Numbered from the stretch's first letter, positions 44,979 through 55,430 are shown. The stretch is DNA of 64,000 nt from Norana najaformis (GCA_964023275.1 OZ029914.1:15536308-15600307); one strand, 5' to 3'. Numbers and translations: made by a program. The notes: generated by a model from the letters alone, not told the origin.

Positions 44979-45164
44979 TCAGTTATTCCCTACGGCCCCA
45001 CACCCATGATCGTATTATTCCTCCTGCTGACAATCTAACGCGTAAATGTTTTATTGTTAGGATGTTGTATGAATATTAAGTTTTCTTGTGTTCTTAAATA
45101 CTTGTAAACCGATGTGCGATTAGCTATTGGTTAATAAAGAATATACTTACTTACTTACTTATGT
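44979..45164 (+). mobile_element. LINE-A 3' end, plus strand, with target duplication
   Basis: Encodes LSYSLRPHTHDRIIPPADN through RKCFIVRMLYEY, agreeing with the end of the element at 11,250-11,945, then the same 3' UTR and (ACTT)n tail to 45,160. TTAAAATCC occurs at 44,970-44,978 and 45,165-45,173, a likely 9-bp target-site duplication. It sits at the gag start of gypsy A. Confidence 0.85.
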
Positions 45165-45300
45165 TTAAAATCCAAAAACAAAATTACTACTAAGACTATC
45201 CTATTTCAAGAAGAGTTTCGAACACATACTCTATACGAAGGAATACACTTGACGGCTTATCCCTATCGTATACAAAAGGAAGGGAATCTAGTCGAGGTTG

Positions 45301-45318
45301 ATAAAATGTTACGAATTC
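45301..45318 (-). other. Gypsy A boundary motif (LTR end/primer-site region)
   Basis: AAAATGTTACGAAT here and AAAATGTCACGAAT at 41,105-41,118 lie the same way upstream of the two gag starts, consistent with the LTR end and start of the internal region in related elements. The LTRs themselves were not delimited. Confidence 0.4.
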
Positions 45319-45460
45319 TTGTAAGCATAATCAGAATTTAGAACAGCGTTTCTATATCTCACATATATTATTTAGAAAACTATCTACAATGTTATGTTTG
45401 AAAGGATCCCTTCTTTAACACGATTATCCTACTCAACAAAACACCAAAACCAAACTTCTC

Positions 45461-46050
45461 ACAGATATACCAGTCCAGTCCAACGGAGACGGTATCAGAT
45501 GCGAGCTTCTGGCATTAATTCAACCTCCTGCTCTTCTTCAACTGGAGAACCTTGCATGGGTTGGGATTCCAAGCCAACAATGCGAAGGCGATTGTACAAA
45601 GATTCTGTATCCTGCGTCCACCTGCCAGAGCCTCGTTTCACCTCCGGCCCATTCAGCCCGCAATATTTACATACGCAATCCTACCCGATCAGCTGCATTG
45701 TCTTGCTCTAGAATTCTGAATTAGAATTAAATTGGCTTGGACTCGTATATATTTTCAACTAATATCTCTTTATATTTTCCGCAGACCGCAATGTTTCGTG
45801 TAAGGTGGTTGGCAAAGCCACGAAACAGAACTGTTATGGACTTTCATGCATTCCAAACGCTGTTCCCAAGCAGTGGAACCGGCTACTCTAGTTCATGCCT
45901 CAAAACTCATGTTTTTCACTGGTTTTCTAAGATCTGGATATCTAACTGCATTTCACCTATCGCCTGACAATGGCCGCATTTTATATTCACATTTCTGTGT
46001 GACTTTGCACGGGTTTAAAATTTTGTAATGATGATGATGATGATGATAAG
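45461..46050 (+). other. Uncertain: two acceptor-like sites with open frames, or LINE tail
   Basis: CAAACTTCTCACAG ends at 45,461 and CTCTTTATATTTTCCGCAG at 45,784; both precede frames open in the phase of the coiled-coil exons (to TAG near 45,719 and 45,890). The second, however, contains NAVPKQWNRLL, which resembles a CR1/L2 ORF2 tail, and (ATG)n follows at 46,028-46,047. I cannot decide between a terminal exon and a decayed LINE. Confidence 0.3.
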
Positions 46051-46059
46051 TATTATTAT

Positions 46060-46290
46060 TATTACACCTTTACAATAGCTGTTTTATTAGTATTGAGTAA
46101 ATATTTGGCAAATCAGGAGTTAAAATAATATTTTATCCTGTTGACGCTTTTAATACAATTGACACATTGAAATCCAGTTCCTCAAGCCTTATCATGTTGT
46201 TTTTGTTGCTGAGTGATTACACTTACCTGATTTTCCAGATGCCCTTACACAGCTCCTAGCATATTTTTGTTCCTGAGGTAATACATTAAC
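46060..46290. repeat. Local duplication of the VLIG exon start region
   Basis: Resembles 46,310-46,470: TTATTATTATT, AAATATTTGGC, TTAAAATAATATTTT, CTGTTGA and ACTTCTTCAAG-like strings occur in order. The copy has ACACATTGAAATCC where the gene has ACACGATGAATGCC, so it lacks both the acceptor CAG and the ATG. Confidence 0.65.
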
Positions 46291-46431
46291 CTCGAGCAAA
46301 ACAAAGAATAATAATAATTATTATTATTTTTATTATAACCTTATAATAACTAAATTTCTGACACGTAAATATATTTGGCCAATCATGAATCATTAAAATA
46401 ATATTTTTTTCTGTTGAAGTTTCTAAAGCAG

Positions 46432-46439
46432 AGGACACG
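46432..46439 (+). other. Candidate 3' splice site of the VLIG exon
   Basis: ATTTTTTTCTGTTGAAGTTTCTAAAGCAG|AGGACACG. A pyrimidine-rich tract and CAG precede the ATG by 8 bases. Entry here gives AG + GAC ACG ATG, in frame with the GTPase and in the phase left open by the exon at 33,246-33,392. Confidence 0.4.
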
Positions 46440-49400
46440 ATGAATGCCACTTCTTCAAGCACTGACTGTTGCACAAAGCTTTTCAAAATGAAAAGACTTC
46501 TTGATAATGAATTTACAGATTTGTTGAAGGATGAAAGTTATTCGAAAATTCGGCATATGGTTGATAGACCCACAATAAAAGAAACAGACTTGGAGAATTT
46601 TTGGAGATTTGCTCTTCCATATATAATTCAACGCATTAAGACCGGGAATGGCTACGCACTCAGTGCTCAAAATATTGCGGCTATGGTTGAGCGAACTCAG
46701 AGACAGAAAAGGGTTGCAAGCTCCAGTTGTGATCCCAACCAAGGCAGGACATTTTACCCAATTTCTCGACTGGACTGCATAGCATATATAATCAATGCAG
46801 CTGATTCTATTGTGTTGCAAGACATTTTGCGCATAATGTCGAAATTTCCCATATCTATCCCGCTTATTATTCCAGATATTAAAGAGAATGGGAAATATAT
46901 TGTTGTCACTCCAGCTTTGCAGAATCTTCTCATAAAATTGGAAACGACTCCAGGTCAAATTGCAGAAAATTATTTATTTTCAAGTCCTTTTCAAATGACT
47001 GTTGCTGTCAGACTGGGTACGAACAAAATCGGTAAAAGCACGATCTTTAATCAACTGATGAGAAAGCAATTCATGTTTTCATCAAGCACTGAGCCTGGAA
47101 GTAGGTATGGTCGTCCCTTAACTCTCGATGGAACAGTAGAGATTGTTTGGCTCACTCAAGAAACGTGCAGCGATACCACTTGGAAAACAACAGTGTGTGA
47201 CCACTACAAACACGATACGACAGAAGTTGCTATCTTGGCAAATCTTCATGGAGATGCCCTTCATTATCCAGATACAATAAAATATTTAGAACAGTTAGCA
47301 TGTTCATTTATCGTATTCCGGATGCCCAACTCTACGGATGATGAGTTTGACCAACTGAGAAAGTCGATTTCAAACGACAACCTTGTTTCAGTATTGGTCG
47401 ATCCGAAGAAAAACTTAGACGAAGAGTCAGATATGGAAACCATTTATACTGATTCACTGTCAAGCGATGATACACAGGATACAGTGAGATCGCTTTTGCG
47501 TAAAAGTCTGAGTATCAGGTTAGGAACAGATCCATCAAACCCCAAACCGGTTTACAGCTTAGGAATATCTAAATCTTTAAGATACGCAGAATCGTTGCAA
47601 TGCAGAAAGGCAGAAGAAATTTTAGACATTGTGAGAGAACAAGACTGTTTAAGAATTAAGCAGCTCTTGTTGAATATCGACGTTCAGCAGCAAACCAGAT
47701 GGGATGAAAGCCTTAAACGTTTGCTTAAGTTGTCCTTAGAGATATTCAACCTGCAGCAAAACGATGCCAAGAAATCATTTACATATCTTGAAAATCAATT
47801 ATCTCAACTATCCGCTAAAGAGTCTGTAACTGCACGTGCACAGGTGAGTGAAGCAAATGAAAAGTTACGACGAATTGTGAAAGCTCCAGAAAAATCGACT
47901 ATAAAGGGCAATTCTGAGGAAAGACATGAAGCTGATTTTAAGAAAGCTCAGGAAGAGTTAAAGTCTGCAAAGGAAAAAGTACACAACATAAACCTGGGAC
48001 AAGAACATTTCTTTAGAGCATTTGGACAGATGTTTGAGAAGAGTTTTGGAGTCACAGACTTAGGCGACTTCAATTCAGTCAAAGATCTTCCCAGCCGTTG
48101 TGCTGATCTCCTAATCAGTGGACATGCAATGGAAATGCTAAACGGCGATTCAGGTGAAATACAACTTGTTTGGATAAAAGCAATCTGTGAAAAAGTGTCG
48201 GAAAAGTTACCAAATCTGAAGGTTTTTGTCATAAGTATAATTGGTTTGCAGTCGTCTGGAAAGTCAACTCTTCTGAATGCTTTGTTTTCGTGCAGATTTG
48301 CTGATTCAGTTGGACGATGCAGTCGTGGTCTTTTCATGAGAATGATATTAATAGACGATGAACTTCGGAAACAATATAGATGCGACGCTTTTATCCTTAT
48401 TGACACCGAGGGTCTGTGTTCACCTGAAAAAATGAATGACCCAAAAGCCAGTCAGAAAGATAGACTAATGGCAACATTCGCAATGGGAGTTAGCAATCTT
48501 ACGATGGTAAACATTCTTGGTGAAGGAATGACGGAAATGACAGAGATTTTGCAGATAGCAATTGTGGCCATGGCTCGTTTAAGAGGAGGAGGAATCAAAC
48601 CTGACATTCTGATGGTTCAGCATTTGCAAGAACGAAATATATCGAAGATCGATCAAGCAAAAGCCCAGTTTTGTGAAACCATAAATAAAACATTTGAACA
48701 TATCAGTAAGAATGACGTGGAAATTGGTTCAGCTTCTGAAGAATGCCTGGCTGAATTGACTGCACTCATTCGATCTGGTGACATATTCAAACATTTTGGT
48801 GCTTTCAGAGATGGGTCAAGTGTTAATTCACCACCATCTGAAACATATCATGAAGATGTTGTGAGCCTGTTCGAAACACTGCTTAAAAGAACTCTGTCAG
48901 TGGAAAACATGAGCACATTTGAACGCTGGTCCAATCATTTTGAAAGCTACTGGGGATGTGTGCAAGGAGAAAACTTTGCTCTCAATTTTAAGAATGTGAA
49001 GCATATCACTGACTTTCTGTATTTTGAGAAGAAGGTTGCCAACGTGAAAGAGCTTAATGATAGCGCAATACGGCATCACAGAGAATTTTATGCGAATAAA
49101 ATGCGAGAACAAATCAACTTAGTGATAGAAAATAAACAGAAAGTTAGAACAGAACCAATGCGTCAAGATATGCTAGCTGAAATGGAACAAGAGCTGCAAG
49201 CGATTCCACATAATTGCCCTGAGGACTGTAAAATGTGCAAAGAATTTAAGAGTAATTATGATTCTCTCGTACAGGAAATTGAAAGCAGCAAATTGGGAGA
49301 GGATACCAAGCATTCGCTAAAGCATTACAACGAAAAGCTGCACGAAATTTCAATGAAGGTGTTGAGACAGACATTTGATGGATCATTTGTCAAGCAAGGA

Positions 49401-51083
49401 CACTTTTCTGAATTTTCTGATTTGATAACGAAGGAACTGAAACAGGCTTTAGAGAGGCGACCAACAGGAGAGTTCAGTCAAGAAGAGCAAAAAGAAGTTG
49501 TGGACAACATTTGGCAATTCCTGCAGGGCATTGCAGCCTCTAAAGAATCCGTGCCTGATCTACACTCGAGAATGAACCAAGCTATCCGTCAGGAGTATGT
49601 TACAACTGGAATTTTGCCAAATATTTTACATGATTTAGAAACCGAAATTTCTGTTGAATTCTTACTTCAGACAAAGGCAATCAAATCTTTTCTCGGCGTA
49701 TTCAATCTGGTAAATGATAAACTTTCCCAAGAACGCATGACACATTTGATTAGTGATTTAGATCAACTTATCATGAAAATATTGAAAAGTAGAGATGATG
49801 ATTGTTTTACGACTGGACTGGACTTCGAGGAAGGAATGGTAAGTGAAATTAAGACCAAATTCCCAGTTACAATGAAACTGTGCGAGGAGAAGTTTGATAT
49901 TAGTTTACGTGACGACTTTAAAATATATCTGCAGGTTTATGCTCTTCAGCAATTTAGACAAACGGTGACTGGTCTACAAAATCTGTGGAACAGTCAGAAT
50001 GGACCAAGTAAAATCTTACAGCGAAAGAAAGATGATTATATAAACGAAATTGAAACACGGCTTAAGTCTGGATTTTCATGTGCAGGCGAAGGAGAAATCG
50101 TTGCGAAGAGACTGTGCAAGTCAATTAAACTAAATGCTATTCAAGCGGGATACGGTGCAAAAATTCAAGCGATTAAAGATCTATCTTGGACAACAAATTC
50201 TGAAAAGGTGAGACTGTATTATTTTGAGCAACTGGCGGAAGAGGTTGCAACTGGAAAAAAGGAGAGAGCTTTGATACATTTTGCCAATCCAAAAGATTCA
50301 ATAGAGTCTTGGTTTGCAAAACAAGTTAACTCTTTGCAATCGCAGGATAAGGATCTGGAAACATATCGTTCCACTTTAAATCACGAGTTAAATCGTGTTA
50401 AGCAGCAAATCTTAAATTCTGACAGCAAAGCCAATATCGGTAGAATTATTAAAGAGCAAGTTAGAAATGCAGACGATCAATATTGCAGCCGACTTGATGC
50501 GAAAGATGACGACTTCGATGCATTCAGAAGTAGCATTGTGCGCATACTAGATTCGTTTATGGATTCGGAAGACAGCAGAAATGTTGAATTTGGTTTAGCT
50601 TCAGATGACCCAGAAATTAAAAGACGATTGGGGTGTACTGAGCATTGCTTTTGGTGTGGAGCTTTATGTTGGGGACCTCGCGAGCATATGGTCGAAAAAA
50701 ACAGCATCCGTACTATGGAAACACATCATTCATGTCACCAACCGGCTGGACTTAAGGGTGTCACTGATCGAACAACAAGAACATTAACTAGCACGGCATG
50801 TCACAATAGAAATGATGGATGGCGAGTTTGGTTTGGTGAATTTCAAGATGACGATGGCATGTTGTGGTCAGATGCAAAACGAAACCATTTTAAAGACTGG
50901 AAATTTGATGCCCATTGTGTCACAACATTTGATGAATTAATGCGTTGGTTTTTCCAAGAGCTTCACCGAGACATCGCAAAAAACAAGAGAAGCCATCCAG
51001 CTGACGACGAGAAACTAAGAGAAAACAAATGCATCGGTTTGAAACTTGATGAGATCTTAAATGTAGTACGCAGTAAGATATAA
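46440..51083 (+). CDS. VLIG/GVIN-like very large GTPase, single open exon
   Basis: 1,547 residues without introns, like the giant single exon of vertebrate interferon-induced very large GTPases (GVIN1/VLIG1; longer, about 2,400) and related to URGCP. They are cytosolic/nuclear GTPases of the immune response; the precise function of the invertebrate members is unknown. A helical N-terminal region is followed by a first GTPase-like segment with P-loop GTNKIGKST (193-201) and the LANLHGDA block. A charged coiled coil spans about 390-540. The main VLIG-type G domain has GLQSSGKST (602-610), the GRCSRG switch region and DTEG (655-658). A long helical part follows, and a C-terminal Cys/His cluster (C1399, C1403, C1406, C1410, H1429, H1430, C1432, H1433). 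The ATG at 46,440 is the first in frame, but the acceptor-like TTTCTAAAGCAG ends at 46,431 and the frame is open from it (phase needing two bases, AG|GAC), so the exon may be joined to upstream coiled-coil exons. No clear AATAAA follows the stop. Confidence 0.85.
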   Translation: MNATSSSTDCCTKLFKMKRLLDNEFTDLLKDESYSKIRHMVDRPTIKETDLENFWRFALPYIIQRIKTGNGYALSAQNIAAMVERTQRQKRVASSSCDPNQGRTFYPISRLDCIAYIINAADSIVLQDILRIMSKFPISIPLIIPDIKENGKYIVVTPALQNLLIKLETTPGQIAENYLFSSPFQMTVAVRLGTNKIGKSTIFNQLMRKQFMFSSSTEPGSRYGRPLTLDGTVEIVWLTQETCSDTTWKTTVCDHYKHDTTEVAILANLHGDALHYPDTIKYLEQLACSFIVFRMPNSTDDEFDQLRKSISNDNLVSVLVDPKKNLDEESDMETIYTDSLSSDDTQDTVRSLLRKSLSIRLGTDPSNPKPVYSLGISKSLRYAESLQCRKAEEILDIVREQDCLRIKQLLLNIDVQQQTRWDESLKRLLKLSLEIFNLQQNDAKKSFTYLENQLSQLSAKESVTARAQVSEANEKLRRIVKAPEKSTIKGNSEERHEADFKKAQEELKSAKEKVHNINLGQEHFFRAFGQMFEKSFGVTDLGDFNSVKDLPSRCADLLISGHAMEMLNGDSGEIQLVWIKAICEKVSEKLPNLKVFVISIIGLQSSGKSTLLNALFSCRFADSVGRCSRGLFMRMILIDDELRKQYRCDAFILIDTEGLCSPEKMNDPKASQKDRLMATFAMGVSNLTMVNILGEGMTEMTEILQIAIVAMARLRGGGIKPDILMVQHLQERNISKIDQAKAQFCETINKTFEHISKNDVEIGSASEECLAELTALIRSGDIFKHFGAFRDGSSVNSPPSETYHEDVVSLFETLLKRTLSVENMSTFERWSNHFESYWGCVQGENFALNFKNVKHITDFLYFEKKVANVKELNDSAIRHHREFYANKMREQINLVIENKQKVRTEPMRQDMLAEMEQELQAIPHNCPEDCKMCKEFKSNYDSLVQEIESSKLGEDTKHSLKHYNEKLHEISMKVLRQTFDGSFVKQGHFSEFSDLITKELKQALERRPTGEFSQEEQKEVVDNIWQFLQGIAASKESVPDLHSRMNQAIRQEYVTTGILPNILHDLETEISVEFLLQTKAIKSFLGVFNLVNDKLSQERMTHLISDLDQLIMKILKSRDDDCFTTGLDFEEGMVSEIKTKFPVTMKLCEEKFDISLRDDFKIYLQVYALQQFRQTVTGLQNLWNSQNGPSKILQRKKDDYINEIETRLKSGFSCAGEGEIVAKRLCKSIKLNAIQAGYGAKIQAIKDLSWTTNSEKVRLYYFEQLAEEVATGKKERALIHFANPKDSIESWFAKQVNSLQSQDKDLETYRSTLNHELNRVKQQILNSDSKANIGRIIKEQVRNADDQYCSRLDAKDDDFDAFRSSIVRILDSFMDSEDSRNVEFGLASDDPEIKRRLGCTEHCFWCGALCWGPREHMVEKNSIRTMETHHSCHQPAGLKGVTDRTTRTLTSTACHNRNDGWRVWFGEFQDDDGMLWSDAKRNHFKDWKFDAHCVTTFDELMRWFFQELHRDIAKNKRSHPADDEKLRENKCIGLKLDEILNVVRSKI

Positions 51084-51504
51084 CTTTCCTGTAGCCTAAT
51101 AATCTGAGCTGATTTGTAAATGCAATGATATAAGCAGACATTAAAAATGTGCATATCTGTAAGAACATTATGCTTTCCAATTCAAATAGATTTAGCAAAT
51201 TACAGAATTTCTTACAATTTTGATTTTAAGCAGTGGATTAAGAACGTTGCGTTATCTTGGTTAGATAGCAGATAACGGATAAATGCTCATCTGTTTGTTT
51301 ACTTTTACTTCCGTACAAGTTTATCTGTTGCTAATCTACTCTTATATGCTGAGAATGGACTTGTTTTGGCATTTAAAACTGTTTTGCTAAAAAAAAACGT
51401 AAAAAATTTGCGTAAAAATGCTCAATCTTAATTTCTTCTTGAGAGTGATGATTAATATTTCAATCGCATAAACAAACGTAACTTAATTAGGCAAATAGGG
51501 GACG
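51084..51504. other. 3' flank of the VLIG exon; no gene seen
   Basis: AT-rich. CATTAAAAATG at 51,140 is the nearest weak polyadenylation-like hexamer. Confidence 0.35.
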
Positions 51505-51700
51505 GAAGACTATTGGTTGGGGCACTTGTCTTGCAATGCAGAGGGTATGGTTTCGAACCTCCCCTGACACGGTTACGGGGTTTAGGGACCTTGAGCAAGT
51601 CATTCGCTGACAATTGCTCTGCTCCATCCCTCTCAACTAAAATTTTGGCACCTACATCTCGGGAGTCAAGAAGCTTCGATTAGCCCTCCAAATTTTTGTT
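51505..51700 (+). mobile_element. tRNA-derived SINE-like sequence
   Basis: TTGGTTGGGGCACT (51,513-51,526) resembles an A box, and GGTTTCGAACC (51,549-51,559) a B box 30 bases on. Between them lies CTTGTCTTGCAATGCAG, an anticodon-arm-like stretch. The body contains GGGACCTTGAGCAAGTCATT, which recurs in animal SINEs. It cannot fold as a full tRNA (no matching acceptor stem seen). No tail repeat identified. Confidence 0.5.
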
Positions 51701-52330
51701 CAATCCTCCAAAAGTATCAGCATCAATAAACGTAAAATACTGCCCTGCTAAGTCGGTAAAAGACTATTTAACCAACTCCAGGTCAAATCTCCTCAAGTCT
51801 TGGATAAAAAAGCAAGACGAGACAATTACATAACGACTTCCTTAAACATCAGTATCTGACAATTCTCCAGCTGCTTCACATAGCTTAGGTAAGGTTAATG
51901 TCAGCAACCGTGATGGCACAATATGTCGTTTAACACCGTTACTTTAGTTACTTGACAACAGAGTAATTCGACACCATATACTACTCCAATTACTCGAGAA
52001 TGATGTGAATGATGCCACGCGCATGTCTGTGGCCACGTTGTTCGTTTGCTGATTCTGGCATTTCGATGGATTGTTCGTCCTAATGCGTAATTTGCTCAAT
52101 ATTTCTTCTATGTTCAGACTCTCGCTGTGAACGAATAGGCATTTCGCAGGTAAAAGTGTAAACTCTAAAAGAATATGCATATTTGTTACACGTGTTTCTA
52201 CTTTGCAAAGCGGGCGGATCACCTACTGTTGGATTCGAGGCCTGAGCGAATACTTTGAGTTCTCTCATACATCGATTAAGATTGGAATAGCATGCACGCC
52301 AACGAGGACCCTAGAGAAGAAGCTGGATGC
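51701..52330. other. No gene seen
   Basis: AT-rich sequence between the SINE and the next GPCR flank. No coding signal recognised. Confidence 0.35.
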
Positions 52331-52599
52331 CATAAACATATGTCAGCCACCAGCTTATCCTGCAGAAATGCTTGGTCTATGTCACTGCAATCAGACAATA
52401 AGCTTAGCTATTACTATTCTCGCACAACACAGCAATGGATTTGAAGATTTAAATAGTTGATGCTTCGTTGTATTTTTCTGGATAACTCTCAGTGTTCTTC
52501 AGGACTACGTAATTTAAAGTCAGAAGTTAGGCGGCTGATTTAATTTCGAACCTCTCTACTAAAGTTGATATAGTCACAAATCCAATATGTCATGTCTTC

Positions 52600-53666
52600 T
52601 CTGCCACTTACGACACGCAAACATGTGATACAAGATTCGGTTGAATCTTCTACTACTGAAAAGGCTGTAGATGATAAAATTTACCGACGAATTTAACCAT
52701 AGGAGGGCACTGGATATCGATTGAGCACAGAATATAGCCTCGAAGTTTATATCAATTGTACCACTGACCCGAAGTACGAATACAATAATGACTGCTCCTG
52801 ACGGCAGTTAGCAGAGAATGAACACGACAACTAGAGTTACCAACATCATTGCAATATTTCTTTCGTTTTTGATTTGTTGCATCAGCTGCCGCCGTTTCTT
52901 CTTTAACGTGTGAAGCACCCGTGCGATACGAAGGTTAAGAATGATGAAAATGATAAGGGGCCAATGGTACGAAAGATCAAGAAAATGGCTACACAATTGA
53001 AGACTAATCCCATGAACACATTGTCATAACGTTGGGAGCAACTTTCATAATCTTCTGCCGACGAGTGATTAGCCTTGTCATATGTGAATCCATAAGCCCG
53101 CGATCTGTGGGAACAAATAAGATGTGCTGAATAAAACGGCCACAATGGACAACACGAGAACAGTCAGCTTCATCCGACACAGACTTCTCCAGCTGGATTG
53201 CATCGGTTTACAGATCGCTAGGTAGCGATCGATAGTCACGAGAACTACAATCCAACTGGTAAGAGATTGAATGATAAATGATAGAGACGGTTGAAGAATT
53301 GAATGCTATAGTTATTTTAGTTTGCCATGTGGTTGTGACCGACACAAAAAGCAGATAAAGGACAAGAAAGCTATTATCGACAACATCCAAGGTTTTCAGA
53401 AGCCAAATGGTGGTGCACTTTTTGTCGGGGTCTCGTTTCAGAACCAGAATTGTTAGGCAATTGCCCAGAAACCTGAAAATGGAAAGAGCAAAAAACTTTG
53501 CATCCATTGAGTGTTTCAGTAAATCGGTATCTAGAGCAGACATGCCATTCTCGAAGTCGATTTTCAATGCTGGCATCTGAAGTGTCGAGTACTCGGTCCA
53601 TCCCGTATGTTCAGCTGTTGACTGATTCTGAGAATATGGTGGTAATAGATGCAGTTCAGAACTCAT
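52600..53666 (-). pseudogene. GPCR pseudogene (unit 4)
   Basis: Starts with an ATG and an N-terminus like receptor 2 (MSSELHLLPPYSQNQST), but the NKSNWTLYPFEW stretch is deleted. TM1 (FLGNCLTILVLKRDPDKKC) and TM2 are intact; frameshifts follow near 53,290, after which DRYLAICKPM and TM4-TM6 are read in other frames. TM6 has a stop exactly at the Gln of the CQLP motif (TAA near 52,806). The tail RRFNRILYHMFACRKWQRR is still recognisable. It is clearly inactive as a receptor. Confidence 0.8.
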
Positions 53667-53866
53667 AGCAACCTCTGTCAGTCAGAACCTAAGTGTTTAA
53701 CAATCGCGGAAAATACGATCATCAGTGTTTCTAACGAAAACGAAATTTGCATAATTATATGCTAAATGATGTAGTGTAATGTAATGACAAGTTATGTAGC
53801 ATCGTAAGCAGCAGGCTACTTCTAGGGTGCTGTACAAAGTCAAAAGTCGGCCCAAAAACTAAGAGT

Positions 53867-55430
53867 TACGCATCAAATACAATTTATGCTGTTTTTTAAA
53901 GAGGTTGACACTTTTGGACTCCCGAATGGATGCCGAAAGACTGTTCCAGGCGCGCGGGCCAGCAACCCGAAAGGCCCGATCACCAATTCTTGTCTTAGTT
54001 GCCGGTACAAATACGTTGGGGGACTTTGATGATCGCAGTCGCTGTCGGTTGGCCATCAGATAGTGGCCTGATGTTGTCTGCAAGTAGCTTGGTGCGTAGT
54101 TGTTCAGACATTTGTACACAAGGAGGCAAAGTTTGAACTTTACGCTCGCCAATCCTCAGCCACTGAAGTTGGTCCTGTGATGTGGTCGGACTTTCTAGTC
54201 CGAGCGGCCAGACGAGCAGCGGCGTTGATGACTCCCTGAAGCCGAAGGGTTCTGCACTGTGGCGAGCCAGCGAAAGCAACGTTGCAGTAGTCGATTCGGC
54301 TTAGGACCAGACTTTGTACAAGTAGGCGAGTTACGTCTTTCGTGAGGGACCGAGAGACAGACCTCAGCTGTCTCAGGATGGCGAAGCTGGTCATTACAAG
54401 TCCTTTAATGTGTGATGACATCGAGAGATCTCTGTCAAGTAGGAGGCTCGACAGCATATTCACCAATGAAGAAAGGGCTGTTGTCTAATTTGTCCACCCT
54501 ACGTGAGGATGAGCACCAGAGAAATTCTGACTTAGACGAATGGATCTGGAGCCTATTATATTTAATCCAGTCAGCAACGTCGTTAATGCAGTTCATTGAA
54601 ACGATCCTTAGGTGCTGAACATCATTGTCGTCAGGGCGACAGGAGCCATAGATTTGTGAGTCGTCAGCGTAGAGATGACCATGCAGACCTTGCTTGGATA
54701 TTATGTCTAGGATGTCGGCAGTGTAGAGGAGGAAAAGAATGGGTACCAGAACTGAGCTTTGAGGAACCCCGCGGGTTAGAATGGTAGGTGTGGACGAGGA
54801 GGCGGCATGACGGACACTTTGCTGCATGCCTGTCAGGTAAGACGTCATCCACTCAAGCACAGTGGATGACATGGCAAAAGATAAGTGTAGTCGTTGAAGG
54901 AGAATACTGTGCTCTACTGTGTCGAATGCAGCAGACAGGTCCAGAAGACACAGAAGAGAGAAGTTTCGACGTCAATTGCTGTGAGTATTTCAGATAGAAT
55001 ATGTGCAAGAGCTTTTTCTGTTGAATGGGAAGCACGGGAGGCCGACTGTCTTTCTGGGAGCAGGTTGTTGATGTTGAGGTAGCTGACAAGATGCTTTGCT
55101 ACGACCCTTTCTAGCATTTTAGACAGAACAGACAAGTTAGATATAGGCCGATAACTTTTTGCAACCAGGTTTCTTTAGCAGCGGTGTAATAGTTGCAACT
55201 GTAAAGGCTGCTGCCACACTGCAATTTGCAATGGAACTATTGATTAGCTGAGTAATGTCCGCACATTCCTTCAGCAGCCACATGGGGAGCGGGTCTGCCG
55301 ATGATTGCTTGTTTGGAGTGCAGTGGGCGAGTCCTAAAATATCACCAAATGAAACAGGTGAGAATGAAGACAGACGATGAGATGTGGTGGCATAGGTTGG
55401 GTCGGCAGCGCCTGCGGTGGACCTTCATAT
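53867..55430 (-). mobile_element. CR1/L2-like LINE, RT domain nearly complete but frameshifted
   Basis: Minus-strand blocks are LPMWLLKECADITQLINSS, TITPLLKKPG, NLSVLSKMLERVV, LLPERQSASRASHSTEKAL, the catalytic box HLYADDSQIYG (about 54,660-54,671), SSKSEFLWCSSSRRVDKLD, RIDYCNVAFAGSPQCRT and AWNSLSASIRESKSVNLFKK, with frame changes between them. The endonuclease is missing. It is inserted in the upstream flank of GPCR unit 4: sequence on both sides (53,690-53,866 and 55,430-55,500) matches other unit flanks. Confidence 0.8.

Noticed and set aside
45394-45711. 105-codon plus-strand frame as a gene
   Set aside because: It is open, but another frame over the same bases is open too. The start is not supported and no domain is seen. 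Kept only as an uncertain region.
46455-48406. Antisense open frames of 152 and 167 codons inside the VLIG exon
   Set aside because: Shadows of a long, conserved sense frame; no domain or codon pattern of their own.
51513-51560. A functional tRNA gene
   Set aside because: Only A- and B-box-like strings are present; acceptor and T stems do not pair convincingly. A SINE head is more likely.
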